A DNA stretch of 64,000 nt from Pseudanabaena sp. FACHB-2040. Its GTDB lineage: Bacteria > Cyanobacteriota > Cyanobacteriia > Phormidesmidales > Phormidesmidaceae. Below are positions 1-7,926 of the stretch, in pieces. The first letter of the stretch is position 1, and each line of letters starts with the position of its first letter. Under the pieces are notes generated by a model. It was not told the DNA's origin. It searched no databases and worked only from the letters and a program-made list of their open reading frames with translations. The DNA is taken from the NCBI RefSeq assembly GCF_014696715.1, contig NZ_JACJQO010000013.1:186001-250000 (forward strand), in the 5' to 3' direction. A program made the translations under genes and the position numbers.

Positions 1-160
1 TGCCGCTGCGCCCAGAGCTGCCGTTTGTGCCAAAGCTCTGAAAATCAAAAGCCCAGGCTGGCGCGGCACACCGGACCCAGTTCCCCAGCGTCCCTGCGCC
101 CGCGCCTGCGCCTGATAGCAGAACAGTAAACAGGATCAGCCCTAAAGATCGATTCCACAT
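1..160 (-). CDS. N-terminus of a secreted protein, cut by the window edge
   Basis: Reading leftward from an ATG at 160, 53 codons stay open to the window edge. The first residues are MWNRSLGLILFTVLLSGAGA, a positively charged tip followed by a hydrophobic core, and then an Ala-Trp-Ala type cleavage region (PAWAFDF) near residue 37. This is the look of a Sec signal peptide, so the product is probably exported. The mature part visible (about 15 residues, Ser/Gly-rich) is too short to assign a family. It is not a shadow of another frame because nothing else is coded here. Confidence 0.55.
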   Translation of the reverse strand, partial: MWNRSLGLILFTVLLSGAGAGAGTLGNWVRCAAPAWAFDFQSFGTNGSSGRSG

Positions 161-439
161 AAATTTATTAAAAGGGTTGCTTGAAAGGATTTATTGGAAG
201 TTATCGAAAGGAGGACAGCGGGCGGGTCAGCACTCTACTGATGGGCATAAAAACAGCTCTGACATGCCCGTTGACCGGACCATTACTAGAAAAGTTGCTA
301 AAAAATACTGTATAGAACAACGGTGAGCTAGAAAACTAGCCTATTCTGGATGCTCTGAATGCCTAGGCACCCTGTCGGACCAGTAAATTGATCAGAAATT
401 TACCTCTGATAGGCTATGAGAACGACGGGAGGATGCGGT

Positions 440-796
440 TTGTCTGCAAGTCAAGACCCCAAAATTGTCCGCCTTAATCTGCTGGACACCGACTATGCCA
501 AAATTGCGGCAGGTGAAGCCATTCCAGAAGATAAGAAGCGGCGTTTGGCCCCCGATCACTACAATTTTGAGAAGCTGGGCAAACAAATTGCCCGCTATCG
601 CTATGCCGATCTCGATCAGCAGGGATTAGACGACATTCTCTGCAGCATTGGTGTGACGGCAGACCTATTTACCCTGGCAGACCTAGAAGATATCAACGAG
701 CGTTTGCGCCGCACTGGCCAGTTTTATTTAACAGAGGGCGAGCGCCAGCAGGTGATTAATTGGTTGCAAGATGAGCTTGGGGTGGAGTTGGTTTAG
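440..796 (+). CDS. Small conserved-type hypothetical protein (118 aa)
   Basis: I do not recognise the family. The frame is open from an ATG at 416, but the best start is the TTG at 440: a GGGAGG Shine-Dalgarno at 428-433 sits six bases upstream, giving MSASQDPKIVRLNLLD. The protein is hydrophilic, charged and predicted alpha-helical, with no signal peptide, membrane segment or cysteine cluster; a segment PEDKKRRLAPDHYNFEKLG is followed by Asp/Leu-rich helices ending ELGVELV. Cytoplasmic location is expected. It stands alone, between the divergent secreted-protein gene and the GH57 gene downstream. Confidence 0.7.
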   Translation: MSASQDPKIVRLNLLDTDYAKIAAGEAIPEDKKRRLAPDHYNFEKLGKQIARYRYADLDQQGLDDILCSIGVTADLFTLADLEDINERLRRTGQFYLTEGERQQVINWLQDELGVELV

Positions 797-807
797 GTTG
801 AAGCAAA

Positions 808-832
808 GGGCAGAAGGCAGAAGGTAAAGGGG
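808..832 (+). repeat. Purine-rich short tandem repeat
   Basis: A run built on GGCAGAA units (GGGCAGAAGGCAGAAGG, then GTAAAGGGG) just after the stop of the small protein gene. Similar purine-rich heptamer tracts recur at 9185-9223 and 52845-52877, and as the complementary pyrimidine strand around 23193-23236. They resemble the short tandemly repeated repetitive (STRR) sequences known from filamentous cyanobacterial intergenic DNA. Confidence 0.6.
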
Positions 833-1004
833 TTTGGGAAGGTTGGGGATAGGTTTGTGCTGAGTTCTCCCGGGTAAAACAGTTGGCGGGGTTAACGGAA
901 ATTTATCTTGCCTATAGGCAGGTTTCAAGTGACGGCTTCGGTGCGAGACTAAGAGAAGGGCTAAACGCCCTAAGTTTTTGGATCTTGCGTCTAGGGAGAA
1001 CGTT

Positions 1005-2498
1005 ATGCCTGCAGAGGCTCTTGCGCTAGCTGATGGCATTCCTATCTTGCAAAAAGATTTGCCTGTACTGTCGGGATGGGACGCTGAAATCGATGCGGTG
1101 ATGAGCCGCAATGACGCTGTTTTTCTCCCGCGTACTAACCTCAGGCTGCAAGATATTTCGGCTGGCTTTGCGATCGCACTGCACATGCACCAGCCGACCA
1201 TTCCTGCCGGAGCCAAGGGCGAACTGATCAACCATCTGCAGTACATGTTTGAGCACCCCTATGAAGGGGACAACCACAACGCCGGTCCCTTTGCCTACTG
1301 CTATGCCCGCATTGGCGACTTCATCCCTGAGTTGGTAGAGCAGGGCTGTAACCCAAGGGTCATGCTCGACTATTCCGGCACCCTGCTGTGGGGTTTGCAG
1401 CAGATGGGGCGGCAAGATATCTTGGGCAAGCTGCGGCGGATCACCACAGAGCCAACTTACCAGCCCTATGTAGAGTGGTTGGGTACCTTTTGGGGGCATG
1501 CGGTGGTGCCTTCCACCCCCATTCCTGATCTAAAGCTTCACATCCGGGCCTGGCAGCACCAGTTTGCGGCCCTCTTCGGTCTAGAGGCATTGGCACGGGT
1601 GCGTGGGTTCTCACCGCCGGAAATGCATTTGCCCAACCATCCCGACGTGCTGTATGCCTTTATCGAGGCGCTGCAGGCGTGTGGCTACCGCTGGCTGCTG
1701 GTGCAGGAGCACACCGTCGAAGCCCTAACCGGAGAGCCGCTGAAAACGCCTCACCTGCCCCACCGCCTGGTTGCCCGCAATTCTCAAGGCGAGGTACTAG
1801 AAATGACCGCCCTGATTAAAACTCAGGGGTCAGACACAAAGCTGGTAGGCCAGATGCAGCCCTTTGCCGAAGCCAAGACCTTAAGCCAGGTTTCTCTAGG
1901 TAATGTGGCGGTGCCGCCCCTGGTCACTCAAATCAGCGACGGCGAAAACGGCGGTGTCATGATGAACGAGTTTCCCAGCGCCTTTAAGCGGGCCTGGCAT
2001 GAGACGCGGCAGCAGGGCAGTGGTCGAGTTGGCACCGTTGGCTTTAATGGGACAGAGTATTTGGAACTGCTCGCTGCTGCCGGGTGTCAATCCGCCGACT
2101 GGCCCCAGTGTCAGCCGATTGGGCAGCACCGGCTCTGGCAGCATCTAGAAGCAAACTCAAACGAGACTGTGGAGAGTGCGATCGCAGCTCTACAGCGGCA
2201 AGAGCCCGCCTTTCATATGGAAGGGGGCTCTTGGACCAGCGACAGAAGCTGGGTGACTGGCTACACCAACGTGCTCGGGCCAATGGAACGCCTGAGTGCC
2301 CGCTTCCACCAAACCATGCAGCAGGTCGAGCATTCCCCTAGCGACCCGCTGGAGCGGCAGTACCGCTACACCAATGCCCTGATCCACAGCCTGCTGCTGC
2401 AGACCAGCTGCTTCCGCTACTGGGGACAGGGCACCTGGACCGAATACGCCCAGGAGATTTATCGGCGCGGAGACGCCATTCTCAGCCACGATTTCTAG
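1005..2498 (+). CDS. Glycoside hydrolase family 57 protein
   Basis: A 497-residue GH57-type protein; the family holds retaining amylases, amylopullulanases and 4-alpha-glucanotransferases acting on alpha-glucans such as glycogen. Signature HMHQP at residues 60-64 is GH57 region 1. The segment GFSPPEMHLPNHPDVL resembles the region holding the catalytic nucleophile Glu, and SDGENGGVMMNEF resembles the region of the acid/base Asp. There is no signal peptide, so it is expected in the cytoplasm. The ATG at 1005 has AGGGAG at 993-998, six bases upstream, so I prefer it to the in-frame TTG at 978. It is monocistronic by spacing. Exact substrate cannot be read; a role in glycogen metabolism is an inference from family. 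Confidence 0.85.
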   Translation: MPAEALALADGIPILQKDLPVLSGWDAEIDAVMSRNDAVFLPRTNLRLQDISAGFAIALHMHQPTIPAGAKGELINHLQYMFEHPYEGDNHNAGPFAYCYARIGDFIPELVEQGCNPRVMLDYSGTLLWGLQQMGRQDILGKLRRITTEPTYQPYVEWLGTFWGHAVVPSTPIPDLKLHIRAWQHQFAALFGLEALARVRGFSPPEMHLPNHPDVLYAFIEALQACGYRWLLVQEHTVEALTGEPLKTPHLPHRLVARNSQGEVLEMTALIKTQGSDTKLVGQMQPFAEAKTLSQVSLGNVAVPPLVTQISDGENGGVMMNEFPSAFKRAWHETRQQGSGRVGTVGFNGTEYLELLAAAGCQSADWPQCQPIGQHRLWQHLEANSNETVESAIAALQRQEPAFHMEGGSWTSDRSWVTGYTNVLGPMERLSARFHQTMQQVEHSPSDPLERQYRYTNALIHSLLLQTSCFRYWGQGTWTEYAQEIYRRGDAILSHDF

Positions 2499-2531
2499 AG
2501 ACGCCAGGGATCGGCAGCGGTTTCGTCAGCT

Positions 2532-2876
2532 CTAGTTGCGAGATAGCTCCTCTAGGGCTAGCTGCACAAAACTGGTAGCCACATCTACCGAATCGGTGTG
2601 AGTAGCAAATACAATCACCATGCTCTCTGCACCTGTGCCATAGCAGAGAATACGGAAAGTGCCGTCCTCGAAATAGCCGGTTCGGTCAATCTCACCGCTA
2701 TCGGTTTCCACATCCAGGCTGTCAATAAAGCGGTCAGCCCGAGACAGGCACCCTTGAGGGTCTGTGTTCAAAAGCCGATCGCCACTAGCAATTTGAGGTC
2801 GGGCCAGAGCGGGTAAAGCAACAGATGCTAGACACGCCCCCAACAGTCCTGCTGAAAAAAAACGGTTCAACTTCAT
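2532..2876 (-). CDS. Small secreted hypothetical protein (114 aa)
   Basis: Begins MKLNRFFSAGLLGACLASVALPALARPQ: a Lys/Arg tip, hydrophobic core and Ala-Leu-Ala cleavage site near residue 25, so a Sec signal peptide is clear and the mature product of about 88 residues is periplasmic or released. The mature part has two cysteines (GCLSRADRF and ILCYGTG) that could form a disulfide. I do not recognise a family. It converges with the GH57 gene, whose stop lies 33 bases away. The only candidate regulatory sequence upstream is the direct repeat at 2885-2914. Confidence 0.65.
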   Translation of the reverse strand: MKLNRFFSAGLLGACLASVALPALARPQIASGDRLLNTDPQGCLSRADRFIDSLDVETDSGEIDRTGYFEDGTFRILCYGTGAESMVIVFATHTDSVDVATSFVQLALEELSRN

Positions 2877-2884
2877 GCTTCAGT

Positions 2885-2914
2885 TTGTTTAGTGAGAAAT
2901 ATTGTTTAGTGAGA
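2885..2914. promoter_or_regulatory. Direct repeat upstream of the small secreted protein
   Basis: TTGTTTAGTGAGA occurs at 2885-2897 and again at 2902-2914, a 17-base offset, starting 9 bases upstream of the start codon at 2876. The position would suit a regulator or a leader element, but no factor can be named. The rest of 2915-3308 is AT-rich with no convincing gene. Confidence 0.3.
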
Positions 2915-3308
2915 GATAGATCTAGCGGTCACGCATCTCAAATGTTTTTCATAGAGATCTTCACAGAGACGTGTACCGCAATCTCAGCTACAGATCGCAG
3001 TTAACCCAAGAAACAGGTGATCTAGGCTTTAAGTTTTGGCTACGAAACACAATTAATCAATGTCCCCTTAAAGCAAGACAGCCATCGCTCAGAAAAGTTG
3101 CCAAAAGCTCATTCTATAGACTACAAACAGCCCCAGCAGCAGTCCGGATCATTAAAGAATCCCCCATTTTGGTGAGCGAAATCCTCAAAAAGGCTTCCAA
3201 CTAGAGGAATCTTTGAACAAATTCGTTGATGTAGCCTACAAATTAGGGCAGCTTAGGATAGACAGGGCAATCAGCTGTCGGGGCTTAGCTGTAGCGGAGG
3301 CACAATCA

Positions 3309-3380
3309 ATGGACTTAGCGATCGCAGCGGTGGTTTTTGGAACAGTCCTATATCTCTTTACTAGAGACGTCTTCAAATGA
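3309..3380 (+). CDS. 23-residue single-pass membrane micro-protein
   Basis: ATG at 3309 is preceded by a perfect GGAGG eight bases upstream and opens 23 codons: MDLAIAAVVFGTVLYLFTRD then VFK and TGA. About 15 hydrophobic residues follow a short acidic N-terminus, and the tail carries Arg and Lys, which predicts one membrane span with the C-terminus on the cytoplasmic side. The size and shape resemble the small subunits of photosynthetic or respiratory complexes (PsaM, PetL, NdhQ, KdpF types), but it matches none that I can recall, so no name is given. A long perfect hairpin begins 11 bases after the stop, supporting a complete short transcription unit. Confidence 0.6.
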   Translation: MDLAIAAVVFGTVLYLFTRDVFK

Positions 3381-3390
3381 GAGACAGACA

Positions 3391-3440
3391 CATGAGCTAT
3401 CTATAGGGGCACACTGCTGTGCCCCTATAGATAGCTCATG
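3391..3440. terminator. Perfect 23-bp hairpin between converging genes
   Basis: Left arm 3391-3413 and right arm 3418-3440 are perfect reverse complements with a four-base CTGC loop. It lies between the micro-protein (ends 3380, rightward) and the PerR-like gene (ends 3462, leftward), the place for a bidirectional terminator. There is no T-run on either side, so intrinsic termination would rely on the stem alone; an RNA-stability or processing element is the alternative. Confidence 0.6.
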
Positions 3441-3461
3441 GAGAAACCATTTAGAAGCTAA

Positions 3462-3914
3462 CTACTTCGTCTCATCGGCAGCGGTCTGGACACCGAAGAA
3501 GTCGATGCGGTAATCAGTAATTTTAATGCCCGTTTGAGCTTCAACTTGCCTGATCAGATCTTCTGGAAGCTCAACAGTGATATCGATGATGCGCTGCGAG
3601 TCCAGACAATTGACGTGGCTATGGGAGTCGCTGATGTGTCCGTAAAGGCGACCATCGGAGCGCTCAAGGCACTCGATAACCCCCTGTTCAGAAAGCGCTT
3701 CCAGGTTTTGGTAGACCGAGGTATGCCCAATTTCTCGGCCCTGACGATTGAGGCGATCGTAGATCTCGCGGGCAGACAGGTGCTCCTGCTCCTGCCAGAG
3801 CAGTTCTAAAATGTAGCGACGCTGGCGACTGAGACGCATGCCCAAGGTTTGGCACCGCTCAATAGCGTCATCGAGAGAACGAATAGGCTTAGTGACAACA
3901 GCCTTGTCTTGCAT
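3462..3914 (-). CDS. perR: Fur-family regulator, PerR/FurC type
   Basis: A 150-residue Fur-superfamily metalloregulator. The winged-helix half contains RLSRQRRYILELLW, AREIYDRLNRQG and the recognition helix HTSVYQNLEAL. The dimerisation half holds the metal-site segment DSHSHVNCLDS and ends in ITDYRIDFFGV, which closely resembles cyanobacterial FurC/PerR as I recall it. No CxxC pair for structural zinc is present, also as in that group. PerR proteins repress peroxide-defence genes until metal-catalysed oxidation releases them. I start at the ATG at 3914 (GGAG about ten bases upstream); an upstream ATG at 3942-3944 would add ten residues. A repeated 10-mer at 3996-4020 may be its own operator. 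Peroxide sensing is inferred from family. Confidence 0.8.
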   Translation of the reverse strand: MQDKAVVTKPIRSLDDAIERCQTLGMRLSRQRRYILELLWQEQEHLSAREIYDRLNRQGREIGHTSVYQNLEALSEQGVIECLERSDGRLYGHISDSHSHVNCLDSQRIIDITVELPEDLIRQVEAQTGIKITDYRIDFFGVQTAADETK

Positions 3915-3995
3915 GGGTCTTACACTCCGAGCCGGTAGGAACATTAAGCGAAGGTACTTACCCTAGTTCGGGCCCTAGTTCAGGCTCTAGCAGAC

Positions 3996-4020
3996 TTACT
4001 AAAGTGAGTGTTACTAAAGT
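3996..4020. promoter_or_regulatory. Direct repeat upstream of the PerR-like gene
   Basis: TTACTAAAGT occurs at 3996-4005 and 4011-4020, fifteen bases apart (about one and a half helical turns), about 80 bases upstream of the chosen start codon. Two tandem copies of CCCTAGTTCGGG/CCCTAGTTCAGG lie at 3961-3984. These are candidates for an autoregulatory site or promoter elements; the known PerR-box pattern is not a clear match. Confidence 0.35.
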
Positions 4021-4214
4021 ATCAGAGCTTGGGATAGGTGAAGCGCCTTCACAGTGACGAACAGCGGCAGGGATTTCTCGGGGGCGAAGAATCGGAGCAG
4101 GCACTGTTCAGCTGAGTCTGAGCACGGCTTTTAATTAAACCATACTCAGTACCACTTTAGCTTAGAATTTTAAAACCTGTTGATGTCTTCGCCAAGCGGG
4201 TTTGGGGTACTGGC

Positions 4215-5819
4215 TTAAAGGTTGATTTGAAACAAGAGATCGGCCAGGTTCATGAGCGGGGCTGCGCTCTGGAGAGTCGGGTCGGGGGCCTGTGATACCG
4301 GTGGGTGAACCACTGTCTCGGGAGTCGCTCCAACAATGTCTGCCGCCGGTGGGGCCTGCAAGGGCATGGGAGTTTCTGATGCGTTTAAGGGAGCAGCACC
4401 CGCTGGCAGCGTTTCGGCTTCGAGGGTTTGTGCTCCCTCTCTTGCGGCCTCAGCAGCAGATTCAGCATGAGGTGTTGGAGTGAGGTTCGCTTCAGACATC
4501 GCTGGAGCTGGGACCACTGGCTCAGCAGGGGCAGTCTCGCCAGCGGAGTTTAGACCCGGAGCAATGCTCCACCCTGAGGCGGTGGGCTGAGGCTGAGCGG
4601 CGGGTTCTAGGTCCAGATGAAAGATCTCATCCACAGTTTCCTCTGTTTCCTGTGAAACTGTGGGAGCAGCCGGAGCAGATGGATCTGCGGCAGTTGCGGT
4701 GGCGGTTAAAGCTTCCTGGGGCAGGGCAGGATTTTGGGCCTGATAGTTATCTAGAGCACGGGCAATGGCAAGCATTCGCCGTTCCTGGTCTCGGCTAATG
4801 CTGTAAACGTTATTGCCCAGACCGGGGGCATTCCATCGCTGGGTGTCAGGGTCTAAAAAGGCACGAGTCCTAGCCCAGACGATGGCTTCATCGCCCGATA
4901 GGCCCAGCTTGCGGGCTTGAGTTAACCAATCGATGTAGCTGCCTGGGCCTAAAGCTGCTAGGGGAGCCTGATTGGCTAGATCAATGCCGTTAAGAGTTTC
5001 CTGAAGGGAGAGCTCTAGCCCTTGATCTAGGGCTTTTTGCTGAATGACTGCTGTTTGGGCCTGGAGCCGCTGCAGCTGCCGCACATCGGCCTCTTCAGGG
5101 GTGGTTGCCCCGTGCTGGTACGAGAAGGTGCCCAGGTTCCAAACGCCGTTCCCCGGATCGACGTGGCCAAAATAGGCTGAGGTGCGCTGGCCCTCAGCTG
5201 TGCGTGTCCCTTCGGCGCTGCCCACAGTCCTAGCGACAAGGGAGTTAGAGCCCCCTTCAAACAAAGGTAAAAGGGGCTGCTTTGATGAAGTGATGTCGGG
5301 TTTGGCAGGTTCTGCCTTGGCTGTGGCGATGGCCAGTTCGGCTTCACTAGGGCCAATGCCAAAATCTAGGGCGATGACTTCAGGGGCGGCCGAAACCGCA
5401 GGCGCAACTGGCTCGGCCTCAGCAGGCGGAGTTGGGGCAGCTGGGGGAACAGATGCAGTCAGGGTTTCGGGCAGGGGCGGCGGTGGTGGCAATAAGCTGG
5501 CAGCGGAGTTGGCTGGGTCGGCTAATGCGATCGCATCTCCCCCCCCATAGGTACCGCTGGGTAGGGAACCGGTCCCAGCACCGGAAATAGGTGGGTTGGT
5601 CGCCGCTGCCGGCACTGGTAGCGGCAAAATGCCATCGGTCGCAACGCTGCTGGCGATGGCTGGGGTCAGTTCTGGGCTAGCGATTGGGACTGGGGCTGGC
5701 TGGGCTGGGCGAGCCTCCGGCAGATCAAAGGTCAGGGCAACCTCTTCGGCGCGGGCTACCGATTGGCCGAGCAGGGTCAGAAAGGCGCTGATTGCCAGCA
5801 AAAAAGGAGGCCGTCTCAT
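4215..5819 (-). CDS. Secreted Pro/Ala-rich hypothetical protein (534 aa)
   Basis: Starts MRRPPFLLAISAFLTLLGQS with an Ala-Arg-Ala cleavage motif near residue 24, a good signal peptide. Residues 30-190 and 350-520 are low-complexity Pro/Ala/Glu/Thr, probably extended and disordered. A folded core lies at about residues 190-355: ARTVGSAEGTRTAEG, AYFGHVDPGNGVWNLGTFSYQHGA and, further on, an Arg/Leu-rich helical region with LGLSGDEAIVWARTRAFLDP. The core looks conserved-type and somewhat like cell-envelope or lysozyme-like domains, but I cannot name it. It is last in a four-gene leftward cluster (7926 to 4215). Its long spacers suggest it reaches across the periplasm or peptidoglycan. Confidence 0.65.
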   Translation of the reverse strand: MRRPPFLLAISAFLTLLGQSVARAEEVALTFDLPEARPAQPAPVPIASPELTPAIASSVATDGILPLPVPAAATNPPISGAGTGSLPSGTYGGGDAIALADPANSAASLLPPPPPLPETLTASVPPAAPTPPAEAEPVAPAVSAAPEVIALDFGIGPSEAELAIATAKAEPAKPDITSSKQPLLPLFEGGSNSLVARTVGSAEGTRTAEGQRTSAYFGHVDPGNGVWNLGTFSYQHGATTPEEADVRQLQRLQAQTAVIQQKALDQGLELSLQETLNGIDLANQAPLAALGPGSYIDWLTQARKLGLSGDEAIVWARTRAFLDPDTQRWNAPGLGNNVYSISRDQERRMLAIARALDNYQAQNPALPQEALTATATAADPSAPAAPTVSQETEETVDEIFHLDLEPAAQPQPTASGWSIAPGLNSAGETAPAEPVVPAPAMSEANLTPTPHAESAAEAAREGAQTLEAETLPAGAAPLNASETPMPLQAPPAADIVGATPETVVHPPVSQAPDPTLQSAAPLMNLADLLFQINL

Positions 5820-5877
5820 AACGTTAAAGGCGGTTAAGGGCGTGAAGAAAGGGGATGGGAAGTAAAGAGGCTAGCCG

Positions 5878-6402
5878 TCAGCGAGACTGCAAAGCCCGTT
5901 CTAAAACATTGCTGGAGGGTTCAACAATCGCCCAGGTGCCGTCTGGCTGGCGTCGTAGGGTGGCGAAGTGAACGTACTCCCCCGAACCCATGACCTCACC
6001 GAGGGTGATTGGCCCTAGGTGGGGGCGGCGCAGTCCACAAAAGCGAAACAGGTAGGCCGGAATTTCGGGCGTTGAGAAGTAAATGCAGTTAACTCCCGCC
6101 GCCGCTGGTTCAATGTCCCCCGAAAAAGGGGCACGCAGGCGATGGCCCTTGAGGTAAATAGAAATGTCTCCCAGACTGGCCGTTACTAAGTAACCTCCAA
6201 CCACATCTCCAGGCTCTAGCTCCCAAGACTGCTGCAGCATGACTTGGCGCGGGGCAGGAACAGAGGCAGAGCGACAGCCACCAACAGTGACTACCAAACC
6301 CCAAAGTAGCCCCAGGCCAGTCGCTTGGGGAGACAGAACCCAGCGGCGCTGGCGGCTGCGAAGATAGGAGAAGACTGGTTTGAGCCACTGTAGAACCCTC
6401 AT
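5878..6402 (-). CDS. Hypothetical membrane-anchored or lipoprotein (174 aa)
   Basis: Unrecognised family. The N-terminal 25 residues are Arg-rich, then a hydrophobic stretch GLGLLWGLVVTVGGCRSAS ends in a Cys that could be a lipobox (VGGC), suggesting a periplasm-facing lipoprotein; the long basic leader makes a signal-anchor an alternative. The mature domain is beta-rich (GDVVGGYLVTASLGDISIYL, IYFSTPEIPAYLFRFCGL). The start lies six bases after the stop of the upstream gene (6409), with AGGG five bases before ATG, so translational coupling is likely. Confidence 0.6.
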   Translation of the reverse strand: MRVLQWLKPVFSYLRSRQRRWVLSPQATGLGLLWGLVVTVGGCRSASVPAPRQVMLQQSWELEPGDVVGGYLVTASLGDISIYLKGHRLRAPFSGDIEPAAAGVNCIYFSTPEIPAYLFRFCGLRRPHLGPITLGEVMGSGEYVHFATLRRQPDGTWAIVEPSSNVLERALQSR

Positions 6403-6408
6403 AGCACC

Positions 6409-6822
6409 CTATTCGAAGCTGAATCGATAGCCGGCGTACTCGTTGTTTTCGTAGAGAATGACTAGCTGCGTCGACGGGTCAAAGGCTAGCGGGTAAGCTT
6501 CCCGTTCAGCCACCACGCCCGATCTGACGTTCAGCTCAGGCAACCTGCAGTAAGGTTCAGAAACGATCTGCCGTACCCGCTCCTTCGTGTCTCGCTCTGG
6601 GATGATTAGCAGCTGGGCTAGCTGTTCTCGGCTCAATTGGGCTTCGGTTTGGACAATGGCCTCGCACTCTCCAGCATGAACCTTTTGAGCTGGCGTCATC
6701 AGGCTTCGCATCCCTTGAAAATCAAACATCAGTCCCAGCACCGCAAAAATCAGACCGCCTGCCAGGAGGGGTTTGACTGGAGCGCCGGGAGCGCTAGGAG
6801 CAGGGTGACGAACAGATACCAT
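6409..6822 (-). CDS. Single-pass membrane hypothetical protein (137 aa)
   Basis: The ATG at 6822 has AAGGAG seven bases upstream; an in-frame TTG at 6840 contains that Shine-Dalgarno, so it is rejected as start. After a short Pro/Ala N-terminus comes one hydrophobic segment (KPLLAGGLIFAVLGLMFDF, about residues 18-36), followed by a soluble helical domain with Cys-Glu-Ala (AGECEAIVQ), RDTKERVRQIVSEPYCRLPEL and a C-terminal beta segment ending YAGYRFSFE. Two cysteines could pair outside the cytoplasm. Family unknown to me. It is second of the four-gene leftward cluster and immediately precedes the lipoprotein-like gene. Confidence 0.65.
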   Translation of the reverse strand: MVSVRHPAPSAPGAPVKPLLAGGLIFAVLGLMFDFQGMRSLMTPAQKVHAGECEAIVQTEAQLSREQLAQLLIIPERDTKERVRQIVSEPYCRLPELNVRSGVVAEREAYPLAFDPSTQLVILYENNEYAGYRFSFE

Positions 6823-6930
6823 ACGCTTTTCTCCTTCCAAGAAAGTGTTTGAACAAAGTGTTTGAGCCAGTGTTTAAGCTGGACTTAAGGTTGAGTGAGG
6901 GTTGTTAGCAACCCTAGGAAAGCTTCAAAA

Positions 6931-7926
6931 TCAGAAAAGTCTCCCCCCAACAATCAGACCGCTAACGGCCAGTAAGACCCGGTAAGCAAGGCCGAATTCT
7001 AGGCGGGGAGCTAAGGTTGCCCGGTAGAGCGCATAGGCAGTCATACCGGTCACGGCCGCGACTGCCAGGGACCACAGACCGGGGTACGCCGCTAGAACCA
7101 GGTTTAGGGCTAGCCGACCAATCACCCCACCGCCAAACCAAATAACGCCATCTAGCAGGGTGAAGGAGGATCGCTGCGGGCGGGTAGGTGAAGCCGGAGC
7201 CTTGTTCTGACTCAGGATGGCTGGAGCTAGATCGCAGGCCCACTGCCAGAGTCCGCTGAGAGCATCTAGCGGTTCAGCCAGCAGAGTAGACAGACCCGGC
7301 TCATTGAAAGACGGCTGAGGTGACTTGAAGCGGGGCCGGTTGCGATCGCGCAAGGTTTGCGCCAGACGAGTGGCCTCGCGATCCGCCTGATGCAGATCCG
7401 CCGTGCGATAAGTCAACACGATATTGCCCTGGTCGTCCTGCTCGGCGGCAGCCACAATGGCCTCTTCATAACTAACAACTAAGGGAAGAGATTGGGCCAA
7501 GCCAGTCTGGGCCTCATAGCGCTGCTGGCGGCGCTGCTCTAGGTCCAGCCGTTCAGCCACAGTCTTCATTTCCAGCATGGCTCGTTCCTGGCGGTCTGAG
7601 AGATCGTTAATCTGCTCCACAATGGCCTGCAGACGCTGCTGGTGAATGCTAATTTGAGCCACCAGATCGGGGCTCCAGCCAGCCGTATCCGGAGCTAGGG
7701 GAGGTTGCCCTGCAGTGCCCTGAGTCGAGCGCTGCTGCAGGGTTTCTACCGCGTTAACCAGTTGTGGAGAAGGGGTAGCTGGGCTGGGCGTCGCCGGAAT
7801 ACTGGGCTGAGGCCGGGAGTAAGACCAATCCACAGGCGCTTCTTCCGCCGCAGAGGGGCCGTATTGCTGCCGTTGGTAGAGCAGCTTCTCCCGAATTGCT
7901 TGCAGGTCCATCTCAGGTTTGCTCAT
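6931..7926 (-). CDS. Coiled-coil protein with C-terminal membrane segments (331 aa)
   Basis: Residues 1-75 are Pro/Ser/Thr-rich. Residues 85-150 form a likely coiled coil (QRLQAIVEQINDLSDRQERA and onward, Gln/Glu/Arg-rich). A middle region has YRTADLHQADREATRLAQTL. Residues 255-331 contain two to three hydrophobic segments (VIWFGGGVIGRLALNLVLAA, WSLAVAAVTGMTAYALYRA, VLLAVSGLIVGG), so it is membrane-anchored at its C-terminus with the coil probably cytoplasmic. No family recognised. It heads the four-gene leftward cluster; the next gene begins 108 bases on. Ordinary base composition, no sign of transfer. Confidence 0.7.
   Translation of the reverse strand: MSKPEMDLQAIREKLLYQRQQYGPSAAEEAPVDWSYSRPQPSIPATPSPATPSPQLVNAVETLQQRSTQGTAGQPPLAPDTAGWSPDLVAQISIHQQRLQAIVEQINDLSDRQERAMLEMKTVAERLDLEQRRQQRYEAQTGLAQSLPLVVSYEEAIVAAAEQDDQGNIVLTYRTADLHQADREATRLAQTLRDRNRPRFKSPQPSFNEPGLSTLLAEPLDALSGLWQWACDLAPAILSQNKAPASPTRPQRSSFTLLDGVIWFGGGVIGRLALNLVLAAYPGLWSLAVAAVTGMTAYALYRATLAPRLEFGLAYRVLLAVSGLIVGGRLF

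Noticed and set aside
241-315. 24-codon open frame near the left edge
   Set aside because: The GGAGG-like sequence is nearly 30 bases before the ATG, too far to serve it; no supporting hairpin or conservation evidence.
2971-3204. 77-residue rightward open frame starting with GTG
   Set aside because: No ribosome site, atypical composition and no recognisable protein features; it lies in a low-complexity spacer.
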